A stretch of DNA of 64,000 bases from Selaginella moellendorffii (lineage: Eukaryota > Streptophyta > Lycopodiopsida > Selaginellales > Selaginellaceae): the NCBI RefSeq assembly GCF_000143415.4, contig NW_003314268.1, positions 3,361,502 through 3,425,501 on the forward strand, given 5' to 3'. The first letter of the stretch is position 1, and every line of letters begins with the position of its first letter. Shown one piece after another: positions 1 through 11,995 of this stretch. The translations under genes were made by a program, and so were the position numbers. Under the pieces are notes generated by a model that worked only from the letters and a program-made list of their open reading frames with translations, made no database searches and had not been told where the DNA came from.

Positions 1-374
1 TACAATGGTGAGTTGTGGGATGGATAGTGGTAAAGTGCTATACCATTTTGTTTAAGCTTGCTATTGGAAGACTTGGGTTGCAATGCTCAATTCTTTTCTG
101 GGGAACCTTGCTATATCTCCTTGTGTAGCTTGGTGTTGGATTAGTGTTGAGTTTGGTCTGAAAGAGAGTGGCATGAGCTTGTCCGTGTTGTAAACAAAAG
201 TTAGTGATGTTGGGTGTTGTAAATCTCTATCGGTGGAGTGTGGCATTTATGTTGCATTTTGTCGAATTGAGTTGGCACTTGATACTCACATAAACCTTTG
301 AAGTAATGACATTGGTATTGCTCGTAGTGTTGCTCGATGGATGATCAAGTCATTGTGATTATATATCATATCCA
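1..374. other. repeat-derived DNA, no gene
   Basis: I see no gene in this stretch. Open frames are under 65 codons and lack any recognisable motif. It lies outside the recognisable left arm of the large inverted repeat and is probably repeat-derived like the DNA that follows. Confidence 0.4.
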
Positions 375-3300
375 TGTGATAATGAGCAATGTGTTTATGA
401 AGTTGCTTGGATAAATGATGATCAACCCCCAAAGTGGTTGATGGAGAAGCTAGTCTACTTGCACGAAGTAGCATTGTAGTAGCTTTGACTGGATTCTCTA
501 TAGTGATCCATTATGCTAAGCTTAAGTTGGTACCTTGTTTCTTTGAGTTGGTCCATAAGGTGTTGGAAAGGGTTGTAGCATTCATTTGTTATAGCTCATT
601 AGTTGATCCGTTAACACTTGGAGTAGACTGTTGGATAGAGAAGGTGTGAGGTTGAGGCATTGACATCACTAGCACTTGTGTTAGTGGAAGTGGCATTGTT
701 ATTTCAAGTGATGAGGAATTTTCCTTGGACCTTGATTTTTCTATGTCATTTTTCTTGTTAGTGTTTTGGCTTCACATTGGATCTTGAAGGTGATTGAAGA
801 AGAGTGTTAGTGCAATATGGATATCCGAAGATGTGGTCTTCGTGATCAAGCCTTGAATGTTCATTTTGCATTTTGCGAATGTCAGAGTTGGATATCGGAA
901 ATATGGGCAAAAAGATGTTCGATGCTTAAGCATATTATGGATCATAAGAATCTGTGTTGAGGTGAACCTATGTGAAGTTGTTAGTAGGAGGAAGTTGGTT
1001 TAGTCTTGAAAATTTGCAATCCTGGACTGAGAGTCATTCTTTCTCTAGGATGGAAATTTTCCACAAATTTTCTTAGACTTCCTCAATGGCTGATCTGTTG
1101 ATCATTTTGTCCGAAAACCATTCCGTTTTCGAAAGCCAATACAAACTAGTAAAGGGGTTGGAGTTGACTTCGGTTGGCTTAGACTTTAGTAAGTAGTTTG
1201 TATGATGCAACCCGAAAGGGATGCTGACTTTTGGGGCTAAAGCAATTGGGTTGGATAGAGTCTGGAGTTGATGTAGAAAAGTGGCCGTTGCGCTTTTCTA
1301 AGAAAGGTGACCTTTGTACCTTTCTTTTGTAGCGTTATGCTTGGTGGCAGGTTGCACCTTGCATTCTGTTAGACTCTATGAGAGTAGTGAGCTCTCACTG
1401 ATCTTGACTTGGTCTTGGTGGCTTTGTGCCTTGGCTAAGGATGGTGATGTCCAACTTAGTTGTTTGAAGTTGAGATGTTGGTACCCATACTATAGCTTTG
1501 TCTATGAGGAGGTTGTGTACCGATATGGATCCATCTCATGGTCTTCACTTTAGTTTCAACTGAGTGTTGATCATGCATAGCTAGCCTCTTCAAGGCATGC
1601 TCAGAGCTATTGGCTAAACGTGTTAGTGAGTTTATCGCGGTTGAATTGGATTTGAGTGGTCATTTAGTTTGTGCTTGTCCATGAACCTTTATCTCAAACT
1701 GGGGATATTAGACAAGTATATAACTCAATGGCATGAGTTTAGTGTTTGGGTCTTGTGAAGGCAAGTTGAAAGAGTGATTGTTAGTTGCTTTGCGACTAGT
1801 GATTGTTTGTAGACTTTGTCAAAAGACTATTAATACTTTCTTCGCTCGATGATGATTTAGCAGTGATGGGCTTGCTTTACCGGATGGTATTGCGGAGGAT
1901 CGTGTCGTTAGACTTACATGGGTTTTCCATGTTGGCATATCGGCTCTACCTTTGTCGATATCATTTGGTTACGTTTAGTCTGTGGTGTTGGATTTCATTG
2001 AGTCTTGGATGTGGTGATTCACTCCTTGAATAAGTGTTATCTGTAACTGAGTTTTGCTGAAGGATTGGTCTCGAATGCTGAGTAAAGTATCTTCGACCTT
2101 GGTTAGTTTAGTTGCTAGAGAGCCTTGAGTGGTGATACACTCTTGCTTTCTTTTAGCTTTGTTCTGATGTTGATGGCATTGAGGTGATGCCTTGTCATTG
2201 ATATTATTGATGTTGAGATTCATGTGAGATGATATATCTATCCTTAGGATTGATATTGAGTTTCATTGCTCTCGATGAAGATAGTGTTGATGATTTGGCC
2301 ATAACTTTGTGTTATTGGCATTCGTGCATTTGCTAGTTAGCAACTGTGTTGACGTTCAAACAAACTGAGTGGCAAGTTTGAGTTAGTTGTGTTCTAGACG
2401 AGATTATTTAGTAGGGGTTGAGCTTTGGCTTTTCCTTGAAAAGTGATTCAGTCGTGAACTATGCTAACTCTACAAGCGGAAGAGTTAGTGATCGATATTG
2501 GGAAGTTTGAAATCTTTATTGGGTTTGAATTGGACTATATTGATCATTGATGATTCCCTTCTGCTTGTTATGACGTGAGCTACGTCTTGCTATAGATGAA
2601 TTCATGGAGGATCATTTAGTGATTACTTGTTGAGCATAGCTCCATTGTGCTTAGCTTTTGGATTGATGCAGAAATGCTCTTCATTAGCTTTGGCATTATG
2701 AAGTTTGGCTTATGGATGTGTTGAAGAAGACATTGTGGGTTGCACCATGGTTTCTTCTTTAGCATTGAAGTTAACTCGTGATCATTATTAAGCAAGACTT
2801 GGCTATAGGCTTCTTCGAGCTTTGGTTCTTTGAGTTTTATGCTCATTGTTCCATTTGTTAGAAGTTGTTGGGGAAGGCATTTTGGCTCATTAGCTTCGAT
2901 GTTGAAGTTGGCTTTGCATCTGGCAATCATTGGTGATGATTGACTATCATCTGGGGTAGTTGATTGTCCTTATCACAAGTTTTGCTTGATTATTGTTGGT
3001 TTGGAATTATTTGCTATTCTTCGGGATGGTAGATTCTTTCTTCAACGATGATTATACATCACTATATTGATGGGCTAATTGACAATCTTTCATGATAGTT
3101 GGTTGTTCTCTTTGATGGCTTTTGGCTTTTCGCAATACCACATGTTCTTTGTGGTTTGCTCTGGATTGGTCTCTTGGGTTTGAGACATCAATAGGATGTT
3201 GCTAACACTTGCTTAGGCAACTTGAGTTCCTTGGTGTTGTTGGCTGGGATCTATTCGGATTGGCTAGTGTGATAATTGGCATGAATGGGTGTTTGTTGGT

Positions 3301-4440
3301 CTTACCGCATTCATTCTGTTCTGTTGATTATTACTCGAGTTAGTTCTGATAGATTGGGATGTTATTTCCTTTGGGTGATACATTCGCGAACATTTTGTTT
3401 GCTAGTCAGTGATACTTTGTGTTCTTTGAGTTATCTTTAGTAAGTTGTTTGGCATACTGTCTACCATATTCGGTAGTTAAGTTTTATCATTGAGTTTCCT
3501 TGATGATATACTTGCTATTGAATTTTGTTGGATGGTGAATCCTATGTTTTCCAAAGTTAGTGATCTTGGTGGTTCCTATCTACTATAATACTAGTTTATC
3601 AGATGATAACTTACTTGGAATACTTTTGTGTTCTCATCTAAGCTTTATTCACTGATAATTACATTTTTAAAATATCATTGTTTATGACTTTGATATAGTC
3701 CCTATCTATTGATCTTTGAGTTTGGGCCAGTATAGGCAGACTGGCTTCGGCACTTTGTGTGCATGTTGAAATCTCTAATCATGGGGTAACTACTGTCGAC
3801 TGGTCACATCACCCGCCTCTCTGTCGATGTTCCTTATTTTGTTGAAAGGGCGTGACCGTGTAAACAACTCTAAACTGCCTGTTTACAGTAGTCTATCTAA
3901 ACCTTACCGACAGGTTTGGTTTCTTTGCTTAGGAGGGTTGTGGCCTCTGGCTTCTCTCTCTATGTTCCTGCGGGCAGGGGCATATCACACTTTTGTAGCT
4001 GGGTGACCCCCAGAGCAGCAAGGGTGGCTGACTTCGTTGGTCATTTCCTTGTCGGCGACCGCCGGAAGGTGTCTGAGCTGGTAGCGCATCCGCGTTAGAC
4101 AAAGAGGTTCCCCCTAACTCATTTAAGTTGGTGCATTTCTCACATAGTGTGAGTACCGTGAACTTTTTCTGGAGTTGTTTCCTTGGCGGTATTCTAGACT
4201 CGAGTATGCATCGACGAGGATGTCGATCTTCCCAAGGGGGGGAGAGTGTCGCAAATTTGACTTCGGGTATCGAAAGTTACCTGTCGACTAGTCCTTACGG
4301 ACACTCTTACCTTACTGCCACGACGGCAGGAGGTCGGTATTGCTGGACCCTTTATCAGTCCCTCTTGTGCTAGTGGAGTTAACTGGGCATTTCGAGTGTA
4401 CTTAGACCGGACGAGCATAAGGACGGAATTCCTACGTGTT
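375..4440 (+). repeat. left arm of giant inverted repeat (LTR-element-like)
   Basis: This segment is matched, in reverse complement and at moderate divergence, by bases 5455-9095. Clear landmark pairs are 440-530 with 8945-9040, 1050-1080 with 8395-8425, 4130-4190 with 5700-5765, and 4395-4435 with 5460-5515. A purine-rich run followed by TGTCGCAAATTTGAC near 4232-4262 looks like the polypurine tract and LTR start of a Ty3/gypsy-type element read on the + strand. Only short stop-riddled frames remain, so no coding capacity is supported. The family is diverged and old. Confidence 0.7.
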
Positions 4441-5454
4441 ATTAGCTAAGCATATTTAGCCCGGTAAGGAGTTCCCGTCTCGTTATGTCTTGCACTGGCT
4501 AGTGACAAGAACCCTCGCGTATTGAGATTGGTCCCTCAATATCGCTACATGATAGCTTACCGTGTCTACCAAACACCCTCGCTATCATGCCTTTTGTGTT
4601 AGTCTCATTTCGGTCCTAAATGCTAATTATGGAAAGTGTCCAGATTTGCTCATTTGGCATATCTACGGAATGTAGAGATCGGCCTGAACACAATGGTGTT
4701 TGTCCCATGTCCAAATTCACAATCTAGGGACATTCCATATTTAGTAAGTTTCGAGCTTGTCCTAGAGACTAACTCCTGATACTAAGGGAAGCTTGGGGTG
4801 AAAGCCCAAAGCGTGTGTTCTTCAGAGGGGGGGGGCTATGGGGGGTTCTAAATGTATAGTAGGGATAGTGGGTAGGTCGGGCATGGCCGACCAACCTGAG
4901 GCATAGTCTAGCTCCCGCTTGCGTGCCTGTCCTTGTTCTGCGTCCGGCTTGGGTCTAAGCCCAAGTTCCATTCCATGCTAGCTGGTGGAGTACCCATATC
5001 CTCACGTTAGGCCACCGGTATGCTGAAATAGCGCCAGACTCCGTTTGGCTCCGTTTTGCGTGCTGGTCCTGGCATTGGGATGCTGGTTGCTCCAGGACTG
5101 TTCCAAGTCACTCCGGGCCCTTGTCCCTTCGCTCCTTGGGCTGTATGCTCGGGAGTTGCTCCATGGTTCGGTTCCATCACTCCTTGGCTCCATGCTTGGG
5201 AGTTTGGCACCGTTCGTTCGTTCAGTGGCCCAAGGCCCTGAACCTCGGGTTCCTATGGACATGTGGCATGGACACGTGGCATATGACACGTGGCATTTGT
5301 CACGTGGCACAAAGAGGGTTTAGGTTCCGCTTCGTGGTGTTATCCTATGGTAAATCACCATAGGATAAAGGGTCAAAACCACGTGCGCTACACTAATGCA
5401 AAACAGAGCAAAAGAGAACTAAAAAGATGGGCCATGTATGTATGGCCAAATAGA
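4441..5454. repeat. spacer between inverted-repeat arms
   Basis: This 1-kb spacer is more GC-rich than the arms. It holds G-runs at 4829-4837 and four spaced copies of a TGGCAT/CACGTGGC-like unit at 5258-5310. A stretch near 4795-4835 resembles, in reverse complement, bases near 63630-63660, so part of it belongs to a dispersed repeat. The short overlapping frames near 5000-5320 run on both strands and look like composition effects rather than genes. Confidence 0.45.
5273..5308 (+). promoter_or_regulatory. cluster of three G-box/ABRE-type CACGTGGC motifs
   Basis: CACGTGGC occurs exactly at about 5273-5280, 5287-5294 and 5301-5308, with a 14-bp period. A fourth, imperfect copy (ACATGTGGC) lies just upstream. 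CACGTGGC is the classical plant G-box/abscisic-acid response core bound by bZIP factors. No gene starts nearby, so the site may be an LTR promoter element or only a short tandem repeat. Confidence 0.4.
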
Positions 5455-8400
5455 CACTTAGGAATTCCGTCCTGATGCTCATCTAGCCAAGTACAAAGGC
5501 AAAGCCCAGTTTACTAACACTTGAATAAAAGGGACTAATAAAGGGTCTAGCAATACCAGCCTTCTACTGTTGTGGCAGTAAAGAAGAGTGTTCATAAAGA
5601 TTGGTTGACATGTAACTTTCGATACTCGAAGTCACATTCACAACACTTTCCCCCCTTAGGGAAGATCGACGTCCTCATTGATGTATACTCAAGTCTAAAA
5701 CACTGCCAAGGAAACAACTCCAGAAAAAGTTTACGGTATTTACACTATGTGAGAAATGCACCAACTTAAATGAGTTAAAGGTAACCTCTTTATCTAACAC
5801 AGATGCACTACCAACTCAAACACCTTCCAACCATTGCTGACAAGGAAATGCCCAATAGAGTCAGCCACCCTTGTTGCTCTAGGTGTCACCTAGCTTATAA
5901 AAGTGTGATACGCCCCTGCTCGCAGGGACATAGAGAGTAAAGCCAGAGAAAACCCTCATAAGCAAAAAAACCAAATCTGTCAGTAAGGTTTAGATAGACT
6001 ATTGTAAATAGGCAGTTAGAGTTGTTTACACAGCCATGCCCTTTTAATAGAGTAAAAAACATCGACAAAGAGGCGGGTGATGTGACCAATCGACAGTAAT
6101 TACCCCATGACTAAAGATTTCACCATACACACAAAGTGTTGAAGTCAGTTTGCTTATACTAGCCTAAACTCAAAGATCAATAAATGGACAATATAAAAAT
6201 CATAGACAATGATATCTTAGAAAGTTAATTATCAGTGAATAAAGCTTAGTTTAGAACACGAAAGTATTCTAAGTAAGTTATCATCCGATAAATGAGTATT
6301 AGAGTATAGGAACCACCAAGATCATTATAGTTGGAAAACATAGGATTCATTATCCAAAAAAATTCAATAGCAAGTGTATCATCAAGAAAACTTAATGATA
6401 AAACTTAACTATCAAAAATTTTAAATAGCATGCTAAACAACTTATGTAAGATAACTCAAAGAACACAAAGTATCATTAACTGACAAATAAAATGCTCGTA
6501 AATGTATCATATGTAGGAAATAATATTTGAATTTATCAAATCTAACTCGAGTAATAATCAATAGAATAGAATGAATATAGTAAAACCAACAAACACTCGT
6601 TCATGCCAACTATCGCACCAGTCAATCTAAATAGATTTTGGTCAATAATATCAAGGAATTAGAGTTGCTCAAGCAAGTGTTAGCAATATTCTATCGATAT
6701 CTCAAACCCAAGAGACTAAACTAGAACAAACCACAAAAAACATGTGGTATTGCAAAAAGCCATATGCTATCAAAGAGAATAATTAACTATCACAAAAAAT
6801 CATTAATCATTCCATTAATGAAGAGATGCATAATCATCATTGAAAAAGCAATCTACCATCCCAAAAAACGGCAAATCATTCTACATCAACAATAATCAAA
6901 CAAAACTTTTTGACAAAAATAATCAACTATCTTAGATGATAGTCAATCATCACCAATGATTAAATACTAACTTTAATATCAAATTTAACTTAAAAAATCA
7001 AACATTCCAATATCAATCATTAACTTTTCCTCTTGTAAAACTAGTATAGTTCATGACTAAATCACTTTTCAGGGAAAAACTAAAGCTCAACCCCTACTAA
7101 ACAATCTCATTTACAACACAACTAACTCAACTTATCACTCAGTTCATTTGAATGTCAATATAGTTATTAAGTAGCAAATGCATAAATGCCAATAACACAA
7201 AACTACAACAAAATCATCAACGCTATCTTTATCAAGAGTAATGAAACTCAATATCAATCCTATGGAAAGACATCTCATTTCACTCAAATCTTAATATTAA
7301 TATTGTTAACAACAAAGCATCACTTCAATGCCATCAACACCGAAACAAAGTTAAAAGAAAGCAAAAGTGAATCACCACTCAAAGCCCTTTAACAATCAAG
7401 CTAACCAAAGTCAAAGATACTTTACTCAGTATCTGAGACTAATCCTTCAATAATACTTAGTTACAGATAACACATCATCAAGGAGTGAATCATTACATCC
7501 AAGACTCAATAAAATCTAACACCACGGACTAAACATAACCAAATGACATTGTCAAATGTAAAATTGACATCCTAACATGGAGAAACCATGTAAGTCTAAC
7601 AACATGATCCTCCGCAACACCATCTGGTAAAGCAAGCCCATCACTGTTAAATCATCATCGAGTGAAGTAAGTGTCAAATAGTTCTTGACAAAGTTTATAA
7701 GTAACCACTAGTCATAGAGCAACCAACAATCACTTTTCAACTTGCCTTCATGAAACCCAAACACTAAACTCATGTCATCAAGTCATATACTTGTCCAATA
7801 TGAATTAATACCCTAGATGCGAGATAAAGGTTTATAGACAAGCACAAACTTAAATAACCACTCGAATCCAACTTAATCACAATAAGCTCATTAATGTGTC
7901 TAGCTAGTAGCTCTGAGTATACTTTAAAGAGGTTAGCTTTGCATGATTAACACCTAGTCAAAATTAAAGTGTAGACCATGAGATGGACTCATATTGGTAC
8001 ATAACCTCCTTATAGACAAAACTATAGTATAGGTACTAATATCCCAACTTCAAACAACTAAATTGGATATCACCATCCTTGGCCAAAGTGTAGAGCCACC
8101 AAGACTAAATCAAGATTAGTGAAAGCTCATTACTCTCAGAAAGTCTAATGAAATGCAAAGTGCAATTTACCACCAAGCATAATGCTAAAAGAAAGGCATA
8201 AGGGACACTTTTTTAGAAAAGCACAATAGACACTTTCCTACACTAACTCCAAATTCTATCCAACTCAATTACCTTAGCCCCAAAAGTCTGCATCCCTTTT
8301 GAGTTGCATCATACAAATTGCCTACTAAGGTTTAAGCCAACCAAAGTTAGCTTCAACCCGGGTAAAGTGATCAACAAATCAACCATTAGAAAAACTTAAG

Positions 8401-9095
8401 AAAATTTGTGGAAATTTTCCATCCTAGAGAAAGATTGGCTCTAAGTTTAAGAATATAAACTTTCAAGGCTCAATCAACTTCTTTTTACTAACAATTTCAC
8501 ATATGTTCACCTCAACACCAATTGTCATGACCCAACTATATATCTAAGCATCAAACATCTTTGCCTATTTTCCGATGTCTAACACCAATATCTACAAAAT
8601 GCAAAATGAACATTTAAGGCTTGATCATGAAGACTATATTTTTAGATATCCACATTGCACTAACACTTTTCTTCAACCACCTTCAAGATCTAATGTAAAG
8701 TTAAAACACTAACAAGAAAAATAACATGAAAAATCAAGTTCTAAGAAAATTCCTCATCACTTGAAATAATAATACCACTTTCACTAACACAAGTGCTGGT
8801 GATGTCAATGCCTCAATTATATACCTTCTTCATCCAACAATCTACTCCAAGTGCTAACGAATCAACTAACAAGCTATAGCAAATGAATGCTACAACTCTT
8901 TTTCTAACACCTCAATGGACAAACTCAAGGAAACAAGGTTTCAACTCAAACTTAGCATAATGGATTATTTTTGAGAATCTAGTCAAAATTACTACAATGC
9001 TACTACATGTAAGTAAACTAACCTCACCATCAACCATTTTAGGGTTGATCATTGTTTAACTAAGCAACTTCGTAAACGCATTAATGAGTCACACT
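5455..9095 (-). repeat. right arm of giant inverted repeat
   Basis: This is the reverse complement of the left arm (375-4440), about 400 bp shorter through indels and clearly more AT-rich. The excess of A and T where the left arm has G and C fits decay of methylated cytosines. Matching ends are at about 5460 (GGAATTCCGTCCT, paired with 4420-4435) and 9040-9095 (paired with 375-430). No gene is supported here. A diverged further copy, in the same orientation as this arm, lies at 50400-51210. Confidence 0.7.
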
Positions 9096-9535
9096 TTGTT
9101 GCAAATCATTTCTCCTAGTAAAGAAAATGATTTACATGTTTGATCCTTCGTCCTTGATAATTCTCTTTTCGGTTTCATTTTTTGACTAAACCTTAAGCTT
9201 GCATTCGCACTACCTTCAGTCCAATCCAAAAAAAGTTTATGAGAGAGTGTGGCAATGACTATTTAAACCAATAGGCCTACAGGTAACTTTCGATACCCAA
9301 AGTCATATTCACGACACAATCGAAGTCATATTGTTTAAGCAAGAGCCAAGTCCATTTTAAAGGTACTAATGCAAATTGTTATTTCTAACATTTTTTTTGG
9401 TAGCTTAGAGCAATCTTATAACCATAAAAATTTAGATTGCAAGTTAGAGCAATCTTATAAAAATGAGAATATAACAATTATTATAGATAAATTATTATTT
9501 CTAACCTTTTCAATATTTAGAAAATATAAATAAGT
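9096..9535. repeat. AT-rich repeat remnant
   Basis: There is no gene. Bases 9291-9325 repeat, in reverse complement, part of the left arm near 4258-4290 (the TTTCGATACCC region). A stretch near 9190-9215 (ACCTTAAGCTTGCATTC) recurs near 62310-62330. These look like fragments of LTR elements into which the element at 9536 later inserted. Confidence 0.4.
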
Positions 9536-9710
9536 TGTGAGGGCCAAGTGTACGGCTACGATGCCGTATACTAATATTAACATAGTGGGATTTTGGTAGC
9601 CGTCGGATTAGTTTCAATCCGGACCACTCGCTCCTGTATATAAACTAAGGTTTTTGGGCTAATTGATATGCACATTTCTATATTCCCTTTCCATATTCCA
9701 ACCACTCACA
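9536..9710 (+). repeat. 5' LTR of the Ty3/gypsy element
   Basis: The 175-bp repeat has TG...CA ends and short inverted termini (TGTGAG/CTCACA). It contains a TATATAAA box near 9639-9646 that could drive transcription of the element. It matches the 3' LTR at 14881-15055 with a handful of substitutions. Confidence 0.9.
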
Positions 9711-9731
9711 TTGGTGGAGGTGAGGAGCACC
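9711..9731 (+). other. candidate primer-binding site
   Basis: TTGGTGGAGGTGAGGAGCACC follows directly after the 5' LTR (first base 9711), where a tRNA primer-binding site is expected. It begins with a TGG that can pair with a tRNA CCA end, but it is not the common initiator-Met site (TGGTATCAGAGC). The primer tRNA cannot be named from the sequence. Confidence 0.4.
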
Positions 9732-9943
9732 TTTGATTGTCCCTAAGGAGTGCTTAGATTTGGGATTTTGGTTTAGATCTAGCTTTTGCATTGTCTCGAT
9801 CTAGCTTTTTCCATTTCCTTCTTTTTGTTCTTTCCTTTCAAGATTTTGGTTTAGATCTAGCTTTTTGCATTGTCTAGATCTACCATTTCCTTCTAGCTTT
9901 TTGTCATTTCTCTTCTTTTGCTCTTTCTTTTTCATTCGTCTCC

Positions 9944-11384
9944 ATGGCAGATCAACAATCTCCTCCTTTGACTCTCGAGCAGCAGTTGGTCCAATTGCTT
10001 GATACTATGCGCTTGCAATTGAACAACCAAACTCAATTGATGGCGGCATTCACGGCACGTGGTCCAACTCCTCCTGCTCTTGGTGCCAATCCTCGCGTTC
10101 GGCCGGAGTTCTTTCGTGGGAATCCCGGGGATGATGTGTACCATTGGTTCGATCACTTCACGGTGATTGCCCCTCCTGCTCTTGGTGCCAATCCTCGCGT
10201 TCGGCCGGAGTTCTTTCGTGGGAATCCCGGGGATGATGTGTACCATTGGTTCGATCACTTCACGGTGATTGCCACATATCATTCTTGGGATGATGCTCGA
10301 CATTTACGTGAGTTTCCCACGTGTCTCCAAGGGACGGCGTTGCAGTGGTATAATGGATTGGGTGCGGCCACTCGTGAGGATTGGAGTGTTCTTCCAGACG
10401 TCTTCAAACGTGCCTTCGGACATGCCGACAATTGTGAATATGCCTTCCAACAATTGCATCGTCTTCGCCAAGGGCCATCTAAATCTACCAATCCTTCCAT
10501 TGTGTAGACTAGCTATTCCATGTGAAGCAACTAGTCATCCACCCGTACCGCAGTCCCACGGTGGATACCTTCGTCCGTGGATACTCCACACAATAGGAAG
10601 GACGTACGCATGGATGCCCAATACATACGATTTCAAATTTTAAGGGTAGGAATATACCTTGCTCAAGGGTATATTATATTTTTAAGTAGCCATTAATCAA
10701 TGGGAATCGAACTCGTGCCATTTCCTCTGATACCAACTGTAGTGCACCTTATCTCTCTCCCCTTAAGCCAACTGGAAAAGGGGCAATTGCTTGATGAGAG
10801 AGCCCTTAGTGGCTATTTTATCCCCATTTATCCCCCAAGGTTCCAAGGATCCACGGTGACAGTATATCCAATGCGCTACACCATCTGAGTCGGTGATGCA
10901 ATTTGGCGTTCGTTTCCAAAGTCTTTTGCTTCGTGTGGAGTCCAATATGTCAGAGCGGATAAGGCTAGGAATGTTGTGGCTAGCACTTCGTCAAGATCTT
11001 GTCGGCCTTGTGCATGCACTTGCTCCTGCCACCCTTGACGATGCTCTTCGCTTGGCACAACGTTATGAGACGTTGCCTCTTCCACTTCTCGCTGCACGTC
11101 CTTCCACTCCACTTTCTATGAGTGATGGTCCTGTTCCCATGGAGGTTGATGCTGCTGCTACTCGAGTCCAAGGACAAGGACGAGGACGTGGTCGTGGCCG
11201 TGATGTTCGTTGCTGGGCGTGTGATGAAGTTGGTCATACTTATCAGCGTTGTCGGCGCTTTCCGGATTGGCGACCTCCATTTCCTGGGTGGAGACCTTGG
11301 CGTCAACAACGTCCCGTTGGTGCTGCTGTAGTGGAAGGTTTGGACACCGAGATGAATCCGGGAAACAAGGAGTCGCGCGAGTAA
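9944..11384 (+). pseudogene. gag: retrotransposon gag, interrupted
   Basis: The gag reading frame opens at an ATG at 9944 and runs to a stop at 10505-10507 inside an inserted sequence. Recognisable gag coding resumes in another frame from about 10893 and ends at 11384. The first part includes a typical plant gag capsid region with tryptophan-rich motifs (FRGNPGDDVYHWF). It carries this 34-residue block twice because of a 102-bp tandem duplication. The second part ends in a basic stretch and a CX2CX4HX4C zinc knuckle (CWACDEVGHTYQRC) that would bind RNA. The frame break and insertion imply this copy does not make full-length Gag. Confidence 0.8.
10501..10880 (-). mobile_element. nested insertion within gag, type unresolved
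   Basis: About 380 bp with TGTGTAG...CTACA ends interrupts gag. The tetranucleotide CCAT flanks both sides and may be a target duplication. On the minus strand it contains TTGGTATCAGAGG, close to the initiator-Met primer site used by Ty1/copia and TRIM elements. Further along it has GAGTTCGATTCCC, similar to a pol III B box, and TAGCGCATTGG, similar to an A box. It could be a TRIM/LTR derivative or a tRNA-related SINE. No internal direct repeat was found that would settle the matter. Removing the insertion does not by itself restore the gag frame. Confidence 0.5.
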
Positions 11385-11992
11385 TGGAGGGACCTTGCGC
11401 GAATAAGTCAGTGACCCCTCCATCTTTCTTTCGGGAGTATCATCAAGGGGTTCACTCGGCACCAGTTCATCCAGTGTTTACTTTCCAAGCTCATCTTTAT
11501 AACAAGAGGTCTCCTATTATTCTCTCCGTGTTGGTTGATACAGGTTCGAGTTTATCTTCTATTGCTCGACCTGTTACCACACGTTGTCGTCTACACTTGC
11601 GTCGTGCGGCGGAACCAGTTTTCATTCTTTATGGCAACGGCCGTACACATGCATGTGCACGGGATGAGGCAGACCTGGTTGTGCGTGTGGGCGATCTCGA
11701 GCTTAAGTTGCAGTCGTTGCGGGTGGTGCCGAGTCAAGCTTTTGACCTCATTCTTGGTATGGATTGGTTGCAGCGCAATCATGCCAAGTGTGACTTTGAG
11801 GCTTCTCCCCCTTGTCTCATACTTCCTTATGTTTCCTCCGTTCCTCTCACATCCGTACCTCTTCGTCCCTCTACTTCTACCTCTGCTTCCATTACTTTTG
11901 TTCCCCCACTATTTCCTCCTGTGTTTCCATCTTGTTCTGCTCTTCCCTTTTCCGATCCCTCCGACGATCTTTGTGTTGCAGCCGTTGACTAG
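11249..11992 (+). CDS. pro: retrotransposon aspartic protease region
   Basis: This frame overlaps the 3' end of gag by 136 bp and lies in the -1 frame relative to it, an arrangement compatible with ribosomal frameshifting or with decay. It contains the retropepsin motif VLVDTGSS and the later hydrophobic ILGMDWL motif that marks plant Ty3/gypsy proteases, so the catalytic Asp is intact. The frame ends at a TAG (11990-11992). Reverse transcriptase continues in the same frame two codons later. Confidence 0.8.
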   Translation: MSALSGLATSISWVETLASTTSRWCCCSGRFGHRDESGKQGVARVMEGPCANKSVTPPSFFREYHQGVHSAPVHPVFTFQAHLYNKRSPIILSVLVDTGSSLSSIARPVTTRCRLHLRRAAEPVFILYGNGRTHACARDEADLVVRVGDLELKLQSLRVVPSQAFDLILGMDWLQRNHAKCDFEASPPCLILPYVSSVPLTSVPLRPSTSTSASITFVPPLFPPVFPSCSALPFSDPSDDLCVAAVD

Positions 11993-11995
11993 CTC

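Noticed and set aside
5002-5363. Several overlapping 60-100-codon frames on both strands in the inverted-repeat spacer
   Set aside because: They overlap each other on both strands, have no motif and lie in repeat DNA.
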